Assembly: GCF_001691555.1 (NCBI RefSeq)
Contig: NZ_MAYN01000008.1
Location: 1,294,682 to 1,358,681, forward strand
Origin: Pantoea eucrina
Lineage (GTDB): Bacteria; Pseudomonadota; Gammaproteobacteria; Enterobacterales; Enterobacteriaceae
DNA length: 64,000 nucleotides
Reading direction: 5' to 3'
The position numbers and the translations under genes were made by a program. Numbering within the stretch: the stretch's first letter is position 1; every line of letters begins with the position of its first letter. Positions 26,164 to 35,070 of the stretch are shown here, in pieces. The notes under the pieces are model-generated. The model did no database searches. It was not told the origin of the DNA and was given only the letters and a program-made list of their open reading frames with translations.

Positions 26164-26882
26164 GGTGCCGCCTTCAGCGCATCTTTCACCGCCGCCTCCA
26201 GCTGTGCATACGGCACCGCACCGCTGATCAGCTGATTACCCACCAGCGTGGCCGGGGTGCCCTGCACGCCCAGCTGCTGCGCCAGGGTCAGGTTGTGATT
26301 AATGGTATCCAGGCTCGCTTTATCCGGTGCAGCCAGGGTAATACCGGTTTTTTTCAGCGCGGCGCTGATGCTGGCCTCATCGTGATTGCCTTTTTTGGTC
26401 ATCAGCATTTCATGCAGCTTCAGGAAGTTTTTCGGCTGCTGATTCCAGACCGTCAGCGCCAGTCGCGCTGAACTCAGCGAGCTTTCGGCACGATAAGGCA
26501 GCGGTTTAATCACCACCGCCACCTGCGGATACGCTTTCAGCAGCGTCGTAATATCGGCCTCAAATTTTTTGCAAAATACGCAGTTGTAATCGGTGAAATA
26601 GACCAGCGTCAGCGCCGGCTTTTCAGCGCCGATACGCGGCGATCCGGCATCGCTGAACAGCATATCACGGTTTTTTTCAACCATTTGCGCCACCACATTC
26701 TGCTGCTGTCGCGCAGCTTCCTTATCAAAGGCATCGGCGGCCTCAGCCAGTATGGCGGGGTTTTGTACCAGCGTTTCGCGGATCAGCACTTTGATACGCG
26801 CCTCCTGCTCCGGCGTAAAAGGGGTAGCAGCCAGTACCGGTGCGCTCAGCAGCAGCACAGCAAACAGGAAATTTTTCATCAT
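26160..26882 (-). CDS. scsC: ScsC, DsbA/DsbC-like periplasmic disulfide protein
   Basis: 240 residues. Signal peptide (MKNFLFAVLLLSAPVLAA), then a charged alpha-helical stalk (about residues 22-75) like the trimerisation stalk of Proteus ScsC. The thioredoxin-fold domain has catalytic CVFC (Cys101-Cys104) and the cis-Pro loop QGTPATLV. Its proposed role is isomerase or reductase of misoxidised periplasmic proteins during copper stress, with electrons from ScsB. ScsB's stop overlaps its start by 4 bp. Confidence 0.9.
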   Translation of the reverse strand: MMKNFLFAVLLLSAPVLAATPFTPEQEARIKVLIRETLVQNPAILAEAADAFDKEAARQQQNVVAQMVEKNRDMLFSDAGSPRIGAEKPALTLVYFTDYNCVFCKKFEADITTLLKAYPQVAVVIKPLPYRAESSLSSARLALTVWNQQPKNFLKLHEMLMTKKGNHDEASISAALKKTGITLAAPDKASLDTINHNLTLAQQLGVQGTPATLVGNQLISGAVPYAQLEAAVKDALKAAP

Positions 26883-28882
26883 TTTTTTGCCTTATTCAGT
26901 GTGGAGAGCACCGCGTCACGGTTCAGCAGCGGTGACAAAATCTGACCCTGCGGCAGCGCCGGGCCATAAATCTGATTAAACGGAATGGCCGCCCGATCGC
27001 GCTGGCGCAGGAAGTCGCCAATGGCGGGATCCGGCTGTGTCCAGTCGCCGCGCAGCAGCACGACGTCCTCTGCACTCAGCGCGGCGCGAACGTCAGGCTG
27101 ATTCAGCACCCGGGACTTATTAACCTTGCAGGTAATGCACCAGTCAGCGGTGATATCGACAAACACACGCCGGTTCTGCTGCAGCGCCGCGGCGATGGCG
27201 TGCTCTGACAGCGGCTGCCAGCGGAGTTCACCGGCATCCTCTGCCGGACGCGTCAGCAGGAACAGTGCCCCTGCTACCATCAGCACGATAGCCACCGCAC
27301 CCGCCTGCTGCAGCGCGCGACGGCGCAGCAGCCAGATCAGCAGCATCAGCAGCAGCGCGGCGGCCAGCAGGCCTGCTGCGCGACTGCCCCAGTGCGGGAT
27401 CAGCAGCGTAACCAGCCAGAGCGCTGCCAGCAGCATCAGTATGCCCAGCAGCGTGCGCAGATGAACCATCCAGCGTCCCGGACGCGGCAGCCAGCGCGCA
27501 ACGCCCGGCAGCGCGGCCACCAGCAGCCACGGCACGCTCATGCCGATACCGAGCGCCGTAAACAGCAGCCAGAGCTGGGGCAGCGGCGCGGTCAGCGCAT
27601 AGGCCACCGCCGTGCCGAGAAACGGCGCGCTGCACGGCGTTGCCAGCAGTGTGGCAAACGCGCCCTGCGCAAAGTGTCCCGCCAGTCCGTTCCCCTGATG
27701 CGTGGCCAGCCGGGTGTTAAAGGCTGAGGGCAGACGGAAATGCAGCAGATCAAACAGACTGGCGCTGAACAGAAACATGACGCCGGTCATCAGCAGCAGG
27801 AATCCGCTGTTCTGGAACTGTATGCCCCAGCCCAGCGCCTGACCGCTCAGGCGCAGCACGCTCATCAGGAGGGCCAGCAGCAGAAAGGAGAAGAGGATCC
27901 CGGCGCTGGATGCCAGAAACTGCAGGCGCGTCTGGTGACGGTTCTGTACCTGCTGCTGCACCAGACCGCTCAGCTTGAGCGCCATAACCGGCAGCACACA
28001 GGGCATCAGATTCAGCACCAGACCGCCAAGCAGCGCCAGCAGCAGCACCGACCATAGCGTACTGCGCGCCTCGCTGCTCAGCAGCGGCGCCGCCTCAATC
28101 GTCACCTGGCTCTGCTGCGCCAGCCCGTTATCGCTGATCACCAGCGACAGCTGGCGGCCGCGCAGGTCGGGTGCCGCATCGCCCCATTCATCGGTCACGG
28201 CCACGCGTGCGCTGAGCGTGCTGCCCTGCACGCTGATCGCCGGTGCTGCCAGCATGCTGCCCGCCGGATAGTCAAAGAAGAGTTCGGGCGTGCGCCAGCC
28301 CGCCTGGCGTACCGCGCGGATCTGCAGCTCACCGTTCACAAAGCTGGCGTTCAGCTCATCAGTCAGCCCGGCACCGGGCGGAACCAGCCCCATCGCACGG
28401 GCAAAATCGCGATCAAATTCCGCCGCTGGCGGCCGGGCCAGATCGAGGCTGAACGGAAAATCCGTCAGGATACAGACGTCGCTGCACGTAGACAGCGTCA
28501 GCGTGCCGGTAAGTGTACCGCTGCCCGGCTGACGCTGCAGTGCGATCGGCAGCGTGACATTTCCCTTATAGCCCTGCGTGGTCAGTCCGCTGACATCAAA
28601 GCGTGCCGGTACAGGCCAGAACCACTGAGCGCTGATGCCGGGCGTCTGCCAGGCGATGGCCGGTGCCACGCCGCCTTCTCCCGGCGTGCGCCAGTAGGTT
28701 TTCCAGCCTGGCTGCAGATGAATATCAAGCAGCAGCCGGGTGTCGCCCGCCTGCTGCGCGGCGCGCAGGCGCACCTCAGCGTGGCTGTTTTGCGCGTTGC
28801 GCAGCCAGCCGGTATCCGCAGCCTGCGCACTCAGTACGCAGCCTGCCAGCAGGAGCAGCAGGCTCCTGAGTAAAACAGTCAT
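26879..28882 (-). CDS. scsB: ScsB, DsbD-like transmembrane electron carrier
   Basis: 667 residues from the ATG at 28880-28882 (CGGAGA upstream). The frame extends to 29053 but that would hide the signal peptide TVLLRSLLLLLAGCVLSAQAA. Order: periplasmic N-terminal domain (about 20-290), a block of eight or so membrane helices starting at the AALLGGLVLNLMPCVLPVMALK motif, and a C-terminal thioredoxin domain with ADWCITC (Cys582, Cys585). It passes cytoplasmic reducing power to ScsC. Confidence 0.92.
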   Translation of the reverse strand: MTVLLRSLLLLLAGCVLSAQAADTGWLRNAQNSHAEVRLRAAQQAGDTRLLLDIHLQPGWKTYWRTPGEGGVAPAIAWQTPGISAQWFWPVPARFDVSGLTTQGYKGNVTLPIALQRQPGSGTLTGTLTLSTCSDVCILTDFPFSLDLARPPAAEFDRDFARAMGLVPPGAGLTDELNASFVNGELQIRAVRQAGWRTPELFFDYPAGSMLAAPAISVQGSTLSARVAVTDEWGDAAPDLRGRQLSLVISDNGLAQQSQVTIEAAPLLSSEARSTLWSVLLLALLGGLVLNLMPCVLPVMALKLSGLVQQQVQNRHQTRLQFLASSAGILFSFLLLALLMSVLRLSGQALGWGIQFQNSGFLLLMTGVMFLFSASLFDLLHFRLPSAFNTRLATHQGNGLAGHFAQGAFATLLATPCSAPFLGTAVAYALTAPLPQLWLLFTALGIGMSVPWLLVAALPGVARWLPRPGRWMVHLRTLLGILMLLAALWLVTLLIPHWGSRAAGLLAAALLLMLLIWLLRRRALQQAGAVAIVLMVAGALFLLTRPAEDAGELRWQPLSEHAIAAALQQNRRVFVDITADWCITCKVNKSRVLNQPDVRAALSAEDVVLLRGDWTQPDPAIGDFLRQRDRAAIPFNQIYGPALPQGQILSPLLNRDAVLSTLNKAKK

Positions 28883-28931
28883 GATAAATTCTCCGGTAAA
28901 TAACAGGGGATACGCGAAACAGCGCGAAGTG

Positions 28932-29291
28932 TTATTCCCGGAAGACGCAGAGCGTAAGATGTCGCCGTCGCAGCGGCGGACGATGCGTTTTATGACGCCA
29001 GAAGAAACAGAGACGTTGCGGGGCAGCAAGCGCTGATAGCAGTGCCATAACAAGCATCAGCAGCGGCAGCACGGCATCAAACACCGGTGTACTGCCGCTG
29101 AGGGATTTAGCGCTCAGTGCACAGGGTTTATCACTGCTGGCGGACGCATCGTGCGCAACGATCTCAGCGAAAACAGCAGAGGTGGTCACCGGCTGGGCGG
29201 GCAAATTGAAGCTGCGCTGTACAAGGCAAAACGCCAGCACCAGACAAGCGAGTGCCAGGATCCACGTTGCGCGTTGGGGCGATATCATCAT
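28932..29291 (-). CDS. scsA: ScsA-like small membrane protein
   Basis: 119 residues, with an N-terminal helix (ATWILALACLVLAFCLVQ), a periplasmic loop containing a conserved DKPCALSAKS segment, a second helix (AVLPLLMLVMALLSALAA) and a basic tail ending HLTLCVFRE. Size, the CVFRE terminus and position just upstream of scsB fit ScsA of the Salmonella scsABCD cluster. The biochemical role of ScsA is not established. 49 bp separate it from scsB. Confidence 0.6.
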   Translation of the reverse strand: MMISPQRATWILALACLVLAFCLVQRSFNLPAQPVTTSAVFAEIVAHDASASSDKPCALSAKSLSGSTPVFDAVLPLLMLVMALLSALAAPQRLCFFWRHKTHRPPLRRRHLTLCVFRE

Positions 29292-29401
29292 GCCGCAGCC
29301 TCAGAGAAAAGTGCGGGCATTTTATGTAACGCCGCCGCAAACGCCAAGTTTTGCCGTGTAAACTTTTGTCGGGTGAGGCAGCGGCGCACGTTTGTGCCGG
29401 T

Positions 29402-31720
29402 TCAGGGCCGGTTAATCAGCACCCGCCAGCGCCGCCGCTGGCGCACCAGCTGCCGGAAAAGCTGCAGCATATGCGGCAGCGTCAGGGCGGCGACCGCCTC
29501 AGGCGTCAGACACGGCCCGCCCGCTTCGCGCCGCAGCAGATCCTGCGCCACCTGCCGGTTAGCGTGCGGCTGGCAGCGTTCCTGCAGCGTCTGCTGCCAC
29601 GCGCGCAGCGTTTCGTCGTTACTCTGGCTCAGCACCGTCTGCATATCCAGCAGAAAGCGCCGGCAGTGGATCAGCAGGCGTACCCAGGAAATATCCGGCG
29701 ACTGCAGCGCAAACAGCAGCCCGTCCACATCGGCGCAGCGCTCATAGCGGGCCGTGACCACGTAGCCTGTCTGTTGCTCTACGCGCAGCCGCTGAAAAAA
29801 GCGCGGTGACAGAAACAGCCCCAGCGCCTGCAGTGCCGCCAGGCTGATGTCATCCGGTGCCATCAGGGGAATAAACAGCAGCAGCGCCTGGTCGCGGCCC
29901 TGACAGGCAACGGGCATAATGCCACGCCGCAGCGGAGGCGATGCAGCCGGCGTAGTCTGCCGCCTGAGCCTCGCCAGGCTCTGCGCGGCGTAGTGATTCA
30001 GATGCCGGTCATGCCCGCACCACGCCGCCTGCCAGCGCCGGGCTGACGCCGGATACAGCAGCTGAGACGGCAGCGTCTGCAGCAGCTGGCGGATAACAAT
30101 GGCTGCGGGCTCAGGCGGGTCGCCCGCCTCATCCGCTGCGCTCAGCTGCGCCGTGATGGCCGGCAGCAGCTGCCAGGCCACGGCGGCGTCTGCCGGAATA
30201 TCCAGCAGCAGCTGCCAGATCCCCTGCTGCTGCTGCCAGACGCCACGGCCACCCAGATGGCGCAGCTCTGCCAGCAGCGGCCGCAGACGCCGCTGGTACG
30301 CCATGCCGGCGCGGTCGGCAAGCGGCTGATAGCACGCCGGGCGCAGCAGCAGCGTCTCAGCTGGTTCAACCGGCAGCGCCTGAGGTAATGCGGCAGCGGT
30401 GCCGCCGGAGCCTGTGGCATCAGCCCGTATCGCACGCGGCGGAAACTGCCAGCGGACAGCTGCCGCCGGTACGTCTGCGGAAAACGCCCCGCGGCTGCAG
30501 CGCAGCGTAAATCCCTGCGTGATGCAGGTCAGGGCGTTGCTCAGCGGCTGCCGGGTCAGCAGGCGCATCCGCCCGGCCTGCGTCAGCTGCAGGATAGCCG
30601 ATGCAAGGTCCGATGGCAGATGCGCTGCAGGCGCCTCTGCCGCTGCCCGCAGCCGCAGCTGACGCAGCGGCTTCTCCGCGCGGAAGTCGCGCTGCGCCAG
30701 CTGCAGGTAGTGCTGCTGCTGGCGCAGCGTAGTGTGCTGCACAGCCTGCAGGTGCTGCCAGACACGCTGCTCTATACGCCAGGCCTGCGCGGATGAGATC
30801 GCCGGCGCGCTGAAGCGCAGCGCAAGTAATGCGTGCCGGGTATCCTGCCACAGCCAGCTGACCTGCAGGGTGTCACACAGCTCCTCGCCGCGCAGCTGAT
30901 GCAGCAGACCGCCTTCGGCCTCATCCAGCCAGTAGCTGCGCAGCAGAGTGACACTGTCACTAAAATTGTGAGAGTAAGGCGTCAGCAGCGTCAGCCAGAA
31001 AGCGTTATCACCCGGCAGCTCCAGCAGCGTGATCGCATCGTCGTCGGGCTGCTGTGGCACAACCGGCAGCGCCGGAACGCTGTCGCCCGGCAGGCCGCTG
31101 AACGCTGCGGCCAGACTCTCCAGTTCGTCCAGCGACTGCGGTCCGGAAAGCCAGAGCTGCATTGCAGGTGCCGTAAAGCGGGTCTGGTGAAACCGGCGCA
31201 GCGCGCGCTGCAAATCAGTGACGTTGTCACCAAAAGCCGCCCTGCTGCCGACGCGGAAACGCCTGAAGCGTTCTCCCAGCGGATGCAGCAGCGCCGCCTC
31301 GCTCAGCGCTTCGCTGTAGCACTGCAGCAGCTGATACTCCGCATCGATAACGGCGCACTCCTGGCGAATGGCGTCAGGCGTGAGCTTCGGAGCGAGCAGC
31401 ATGTCCGCCAGCCGCGTGACGCCGCCTTCCAGCGCCGGGGCCGGCAGCTGAAAAAACCACGCGCTGCGGCTGAGCCGGGTGGTGGCGTTGACCTCGCCGC
31501 CCTGCTGCTGTACCCACGGCATCAGACGCTGGCTGCCACTGAAGCGCGCACTGTCGCAGAACAGCAGATGCTCGAGCAGATGTGCCAGTCCCGGCCAGCG
31601 ATCGGGCTCATGCAGGCTGCCGGCCCCGACCTGCATCAGCGCCGCAGCTTCGCGGGCGTCAGGCTGGTGATACAGGTGGCAGCGCAGGCCGCTGGCCAGC
31701 GTCAGGGTACGCTGCATCAT
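29402..31720 (-). CDS. pqqF: PqqF, zinc protease of PQQ biosynthesis
   Basis: 772 residues, M16 (pitrilysin-like) peptidase. The inverted zinc motif HLLEH is at His47-Glu50-His51, followed by the conserved GGEVNATTRLSRSAWFFQLP segment. PqqF is thought to cut PqqA after its Glu-Tyr cross-link is made. Its ATG overlaps the pqqE stop (TGATG), so it is the last gene of pqqABCDEF. No terminator hairpin is evident in the 110 bp before scsA. Confidence 0.93.
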   Translation of the reverse strand: MMQRTLTLASGLRCHLYHQPDAREAAALMQVGAGSLHEPDRWPGLAHLLEHLLFCDSARFSGSQRLMPWVQQQGGEVNATTRLSRSAWFFQLPAPALEGGVTRLADMLLAPKLTPDAIRQECAVIDAEYQLLQCYSEALSEAALLHPLGERFRRFRVGSRAAFGDNVTDLQRALRRFHQTRFTAPAMQLWLSGPQSLDELESLAAAFSGLPGDSVPALPVVPQQPDDDAITLLELPGDNAFWLTLLTPYSHNFSDSVTLLRSYWLDEAEGGLLHQLRGEELCDTLQVSWLWQDTRHALLALRFSAPAISSAQAWRIEQRVWQHLQAVQHTTLRQQQHYLQLAQRDFRAEKPLRQLRLRAAAEAPAAHLPSDLASAILQLTQAGRMRLLTRQPLSNALTCITQGFTLRCSRGAFSADVPAAAVRWQFPPRAIRADATGSGGTAAALPQALPVEPAETLLLRPACYQPLADRAGMAYQRRLRPLLAELRHLGGRGVWQQQQGIWQLLLDIPADAAVAWQLLPAITAQLSAADEAGDPPEPAAIVIRQLLQTLPSQLLYPASARRWQAAWCGHDRHLNHYAAQSLARLRRQTTPAASPPLRRGIMPVACQGRDQALLLFIPLMAPDDISLAALQALGLFLSPRFFQRLRVEQQTGYVVTARYERCADVDGLLFALQSPDISWVRLLIHCRRFLLDMQTVLSQSNDETLRAWQQTLQERCQPHANRQVAQDLLRREAGGPCLTPEAVAALTLPHMLQLFRQLVRQRRRWRVLINRP

Positions 31721-32859
31721 CAGAGACGCTGTTTGACAATCAGCGTGGAGTTGGCCCGGTTACGGAACTGCAGCTGGGCAATTTTGATATCGCTGCAGTT
31801 TGCCTCGCGCCGCGCCTCCAGGATCTGCCCGTGATGCGGTGATTTACTGCAGACCGGATCGGTATTGTCAGCATTACCGGTCAGCATATATGCCTGACAG
31901 CGGCAGCCGCCAAAATCTTTCTCTTTTTCATCGCAGGAGCGGCACGGCTCCGGCATCCAGTCAAAGCCGCGATAGCGGTTAAAACCAAAGGAGTCATACC
32001 AGATTGACTGCAGGCTCTGCGTCAGCACGGAAGGAAATTCAACCGGCAGCTGGCGCGCGCTGTGACAGGGTAACGCGGTGCCTTCCGGGGTTACGCTGAG
32101 GAAGATGGAGCCCCACCCACCCATACAGGGTTTAGGACGCTCTTCATAATAATCCGGCGTCACAAACAGCAGATTGGTCAGGTTGCCGCTCTCGCTCATG
32201 CGAGCCCGGTAGCGTGCCACCGTCTCTTCAGCGCGGGCGATCTGCTCCCGCGTGGGCAGCAGCCCCTCGCGGTTCAGGTGTGCCCAGCCGTAAAACTGGC
32301 AGGTTGCCAGCTCAACATCATCGGCATCCAGCTCAATGCAGAGATCGATAATTTTATCGATCTGATCGATGTTGTGGCGATGCAGCACAAAGTTCAGCAC
32401 CATCGGGTAGCCATGCTTTTTCACTGCCCGCGCCATCTCAAGCTTTTGCTGAAACGCTTTTTGCGAGCCAGCCAGCGCGGCGTTGAGCGTCTCATCGCTG
32501 GCCTGAAAGCTGATCTGGATATGGTCCAGACCGGCGTCCGCAAAGGCGTCGAGCTTTTTCCCGGTCAGGCCAATGCCGGAGGTGATCAGGTTGGTGTAAA
32601 AGCCGAGATCGCGTGCGGCGCGGATCAGCTCAGGCAGATCTTTGCGTACCAGCGGCTCGCCGCCGGAGAAGCCGAGCTGTACGCTACCCATAGCGCGCGC
32701 CTGCCGGAAGACCTCAATCCACTGTTCGGTGGTCAGCTCTTTCTCCTGCTGCGCAAAATCGAGCGGATTAGAGCAGTACGGGCACTGCAGCGGGCAGCGA
32801 TAGGTCAGCTCAGCCAGCAGCCAGAGCGGCGCATTAACGGCGGGTTTATTCGGGTTCAC
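31720..32859 (-). CDS. pqqE: PqqE, radical SAM PqqA cross-linking enzyme
   Basis: 379 residues from a GTG at 32857-32859. The alternative, a TTG at 32883, adds residues not seen in the family and has no ribosome-binding site. Radical SAM cysteines Cys22, Cys26 and Cys29 ([13 protein letters not shown]) and a C-terminal SPASM-type cluster ([16 protein letters not shown]) are present. With PqqD it forms the carbon-carbon bond between Glu and Tyr of PqqA. The GTG overlaps the end of pqqD by 14 bp, implying coupled translation. Confidence 0.95.
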   Translation of the reverse strand: MNPNKPAVNAPLWLLAELTYRCPLQCPYCSNPLDFAQQEKELTTEQWIEVFRQARAMGSVQLGFSGGEPLVRKDLPELIRAARDLGFYTNLITSGIGLTGKKLDAFADAGLDHIQISFQASDETLNAALAGSQKAFQQKLEMARAVKKHGYPMVLNFVLHRHNIDQIDKIIDLCIELDADDVELATCQFYGWAHLNREGLLPTREQIARAEETVARYRARMSESGNLTNLLFVTPDYYEERPKPCMGGWGSIFLSVTPEGTALPCHSARQLPVEFPSVLTQSLQSIWYDSFGFNRYRGFDWMPEPCRSCDEKEKDFGGCRCQAYMLTGNADNTDPVCSKSPHHGQILEARREANCSDIKIAQLQFRNRANSTLIVKQRL

Positions 32860-33124
32860 GACACTGGATCCATTTCTGTTCAACGGCTGACTGCAGGAAA
32901 TCTTTCACGTCGTCACCGACGCCGCCGGCTTCGGGAAAACGGGCGTCAAGCGTGCGGACGATCGCTGCCACATCCTGCTTACCGGTCACCAGCTCCAGAA
33001 TGGCCGCGGCTGTTTCATTCAGTTTCGCCATGCCTTCCGGGTAGAGCACGACGTGACTCTCCTGCGCGGCTTCCCACTGCAGACGATAGCCGCGCCGGAA
33101 CGCGGGGATCAGGGTATCTTTCAT
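32846..33124 (-). CDS. pqqD: PqqD, peptide chaperone (RRE domain)
   Basis: 92 residues. PqqD is the prototype RiPP recognition element; it binds PqqA and presents it to PqqE. Seen: [39 protein letters not shown], matching the family along its length. ATG at 33122-33124, only 4 bp downstream of pqqC. Confidence 0.95.
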   Translation of the reverse strand: MKDTLIPAFRRGYRLQWEAAQESHVVLYPEGMAKLNETAAAILELVTGKQDVAAIVRTLDARFPEAGGVGDDVKDFLQSAVEQKWIQCREPE

Positions 33125-33128
33125 GCGC

Positions 33129-33881
33129 TTACACCAGTCTTGTTGTATGCCAGGCCGCCCGATCGGTGACCGTATGATAAGGCGGACGCTGCAGCACGTA
33201 AGCCATTGTCATGGCGTCCAGCATTGTCCAGAGAATGTCGAGTTTAAACTGCAGGATCTCCAGCATGCGGTTCTGCTGTTCCGCGGTGGTAAAGACCTCC
33301 AGCGCCAGCGCCAGCCCGTGCTCAACGTCGCGGTTTGCCTGGCTCAGTCGGCTGCGGAAGTAAAAGTACCCTTCCTCTTTGATCCACGGATAGTGCTGCG
33401 GCCAGCTGTCGAGGCGTGACTGATGGATCTGCGGCGCAAACAGCTCGGTCAGCGAACTGCACGCCGCTTCCTGCCAGTTAGCGCGGCGGGCAAAATTGAC
33501 ATAGGCGTCAACGGCAAACCGCACGCCGGGCAGCACGTGCTGTTCCGACAGCAGCGCCTCGCGCGTCAGGCCCACCGCCTCACCCAGCTGCAGCCAGGCT
33601 TCAATGCCGCCCTCGCGATCGTGGCTGCCGTCGTGATCGAGAATACGCTGCACCCACTTGCGCCGCGTGGCCGGATCGGGGCAGTTGGCCATGATCGCGG
33701 CATCTTTCAGCGGAATGGTGGTCTGGTAATAGAAACGGTTCGCGACCCAGCCCTGGATCTGCTCGCGCGTTGCCTCACCGTTATGCATCGCTTTATGGTA
33801 AGGGTGATGAATATGGTAGTAAGCGCCTTTGGCGCGCAGCGCCTGTTCAAACGCCTCGGGGGTCAGAGCGTCGGTGATCAC
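33129..33881 (-). CDS. pqqC: PqqC, pyrroloquinoline-quinone synthase
   Basis: 250 residues, an all-helical cofactorless oxidase that carries out the last ring closure and eight-electron oxidation to PQQ. Conserved blocks: [46 protein letters not shown] and [13 protein letters not shown] C-terminal segment (here [15 protein letters not shown]). GTG start at 33879-33881 overlaps the pqqB stop (GTGA). Confidence 0.96.
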   Translation of the reverse strand: MITDALTPEAFEQALRAKGAYYHIHHPYHKAMHNGEATREQIQGWVANRFYYQTTIPLKDAAIMANCPDPATRRKWVQRILDHDGSHDREGGIEAWLQLGEAVGLTREALLSEQHVLPGVRFAVDAYVNFARRANWQEAACSSLTELFAPQIHQSRLDSWPQHYPWIKEEGYFYFRSRLSQANRDVEHGLALALEVFTTAEQQNRMLEILQFKLDILWTMLDAMTMAYVLQRPPYHTVTDRAAWHTTRLV

Positions 33882-34804
33882 GATGCGGACTCCTGCAGAT
33901 GGATCGCCATCCCGTCCTGGCTCACTTCAATGCCCTGCTGCGTCAGAAACTGGCGCTGCGGCGAGTGTTCGTCAAGGATCGGATTGGTGTTATTAATATG
34001 AATAAGGATTTTGCGCTTTGCCGGCAGCGCGGCCAGCAGCGCCATCAGACCCTGCTCTTCGGCCAGCGCCAGATGGCCCATTGCCCGTCCGGTATTTTTG
34101 CCAACGCCGGTGGTCAGCAGTTCATCATCCTGCCAGACGGTGCCGTCAATCAGCAGGCAGTCCGCTTTCTGCAGCCACGGCATGATCACCGCATCCGGCT
34201 CGCCCAGACCCGGCGCGTAGAGAAGCGTCTGTCCGCTGGCGCGATTTTCAATAAACAGCGCCACGTTGTGCCCTGGCAGTGGCCGGTCGCGGTACGGGGA
34301 ATAAGGGGGAGCGTTGCTGAGGATCGGGATCGCGGTAAACTGCAGATCGGGACACACCGCCACGCTGAACGGCTCAAGCGGCGTCACTCCGTGATGCGTC
34401 AGGCCGCCGTTCCAGTGCTGCAGCATCGTAAAAACAGGAAAACCGCTGGTGAGATCGGCATGAACTTCAGGCGTGCACCAGACCTGATGCGGGCAGCCTT
34501 CACGCAGGCTGAGTAGCCCGGTGGTGTGGTCAATCTGGCTGTCCGTCAGAATAATACTGCCGATAGCGGTGCCGCGCAGCACCCCTTTTTTCACCAGCTC
34601 AGGTGTCTGCGCAATCTGCTGGCTGATGTCGGGAGAGGCGTTGCATAGCACCCACTCTTCCCCGTCATCACTGACAATAATAGAGGACTGGGTGCGCGCC
34701 TGCGCCTGGATTGTGCCGTTACGCAGGCCGCTGCAGTTGGCGCAGTTACAGTTCCACTGCGGAAAGCCACCGCCTGCCGCTGAACCGAGAACTTTAATAA
34801 ACAT
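33878..34804 (-). CDS. pqqB: PqqB, MBL-fold hydroxylase of PQQ biosynthesis
   Basis: 308 residues from the ATG at 34802-34804 ([19 protein letters not shown]). The longer frame to 34840 runs through the attenuator hairpin. Features: the Cys-rich NCNCANC zinc site near residues 18-24, [19 protein letters not shown], and [11 protein letters not shown]. PqqB is an iron-dependent hydroxylase of the cross-linked intermediate. It has no strong Shine-Dalgarno sequence. Confidence 0.95.
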   Translation of the reverse strand: MFIKVLGSAAGGGFPQWNCNCANCSGLRNGTIQAQARTQSSIIVSDDGEEWVLCNASPDISQQIAQTPELVKKGVLRGTAIGSIILTDSQIDHTTGLLSLREGCPHQVWCTPEVHADLTSGFPVFTMLQHWNGGLTHHGVTPLEPFSVAVCPDLQFTAIPILSNAPPYSPYRDRPLPGHNVALFIENRASGQTLLYAPGLGEPDAVIMPWLQKADCLLIDGTVWQDDELLTTGVGKNTGRAMGHLALAEEQGLMALLAALPAKRKILIHINNTNPILDEHSPQRQFLTQQGIEVSQDGMAIHLQESAS

Positions 34805-34812
34805 GTGAAAGA

Positions 34813-34851
34813 CCGAAGCAGAAAAAGAGAATGCCCGCACGAGCGGCGGGC
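34813..34851 (-). terminator. Attenuator-like hairpin between pqqA and pqqB
   Basis: Read leftward, GCCCGC / GCGGGC arms with a 7-nt loop are followed by ATTCTCTTTTTC, ending about 10 bp before pqqB. Partial termination here would give excess pqqA mRNA over pqqBCDEF, as is known for pqq operons whose PqqA is consumed stoichiometrically. Confidence 0.65.
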
Positions 34852-34859
34852 AGAGAGTC

Positions 34860-34931
34860 TTAGCGGTTGGAGATGTACAGAGTCACTTCCAGGCCCAGAC
34901 GCAGGTCAACAAACTCAGGTTTTTTCCACAT
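34860..34931 (-). CDS. pqqA: PqqA, precursor peptide of PQQ
   Basis: 23 codons starting [10 protein letters not shown] and ending LYISNR. Glu15 and Tyr19 (E-x-x-x-Y) are the residues that PqqE joins and that become PQQ. GAGGAAG lies upstream of the ATG at 34929-34931. It is the first gene of pqqABCDEF. An inverted repeat lies in the leader just upstream. Confidence 0.97.
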   Translation of the reverse strand: MWKKPEFVDLRLGLEVTLYISNR

Positions 34932-34956
34932 AGTGTTCTTCCTCATCGATGAAAAC

Positions 34957-34972
34957 GCAGAGCAGGCTCTGC
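34957..34972. promoter_or_regulatory. Inverted repeat in the pqqA leader
   Basis: GCAGAGC-AG-GCTCTGC, 7-bp arms with a 2-bp spacer, 26 bp upstream of the pqqA start. Could be an operator or a leader hairpin near the ribosome-binding site. Confidence 0.45.
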
Positions 34973-35045
34973 CATAAATGCCGCTGGCGACTGCGGGCAG
35001 TACACCAGGCGCGGCGATGTTGCGCCAATGTCGCGCGGAGATCAA

Positions 35046-35061
35046 CCCTGATTCATCAGGG
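35046..35061. promoter_or_regulatory. Inverted repeat between the dipeptidase gene and pqqA
   Basis: CCCTGAT-TC-ATCAGGG, 7-bp arms with a 2-bp spacer, 9 bp after the dipeptidase stop and 115 bp upstream of pqqA. No T-tract follows, so an operator is as likely as a 3' end hairpin. Confidence 0.4.
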
Positions 35062-35070
35062 AAACGCGGT

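Noticed and set aside
32860..32883. TTG start for pqqE
   Set aside because: It adds eight residues not typical of PqqE and lacks a ribosome-binding site; the GTG at 32857-32859 aligns with the family.
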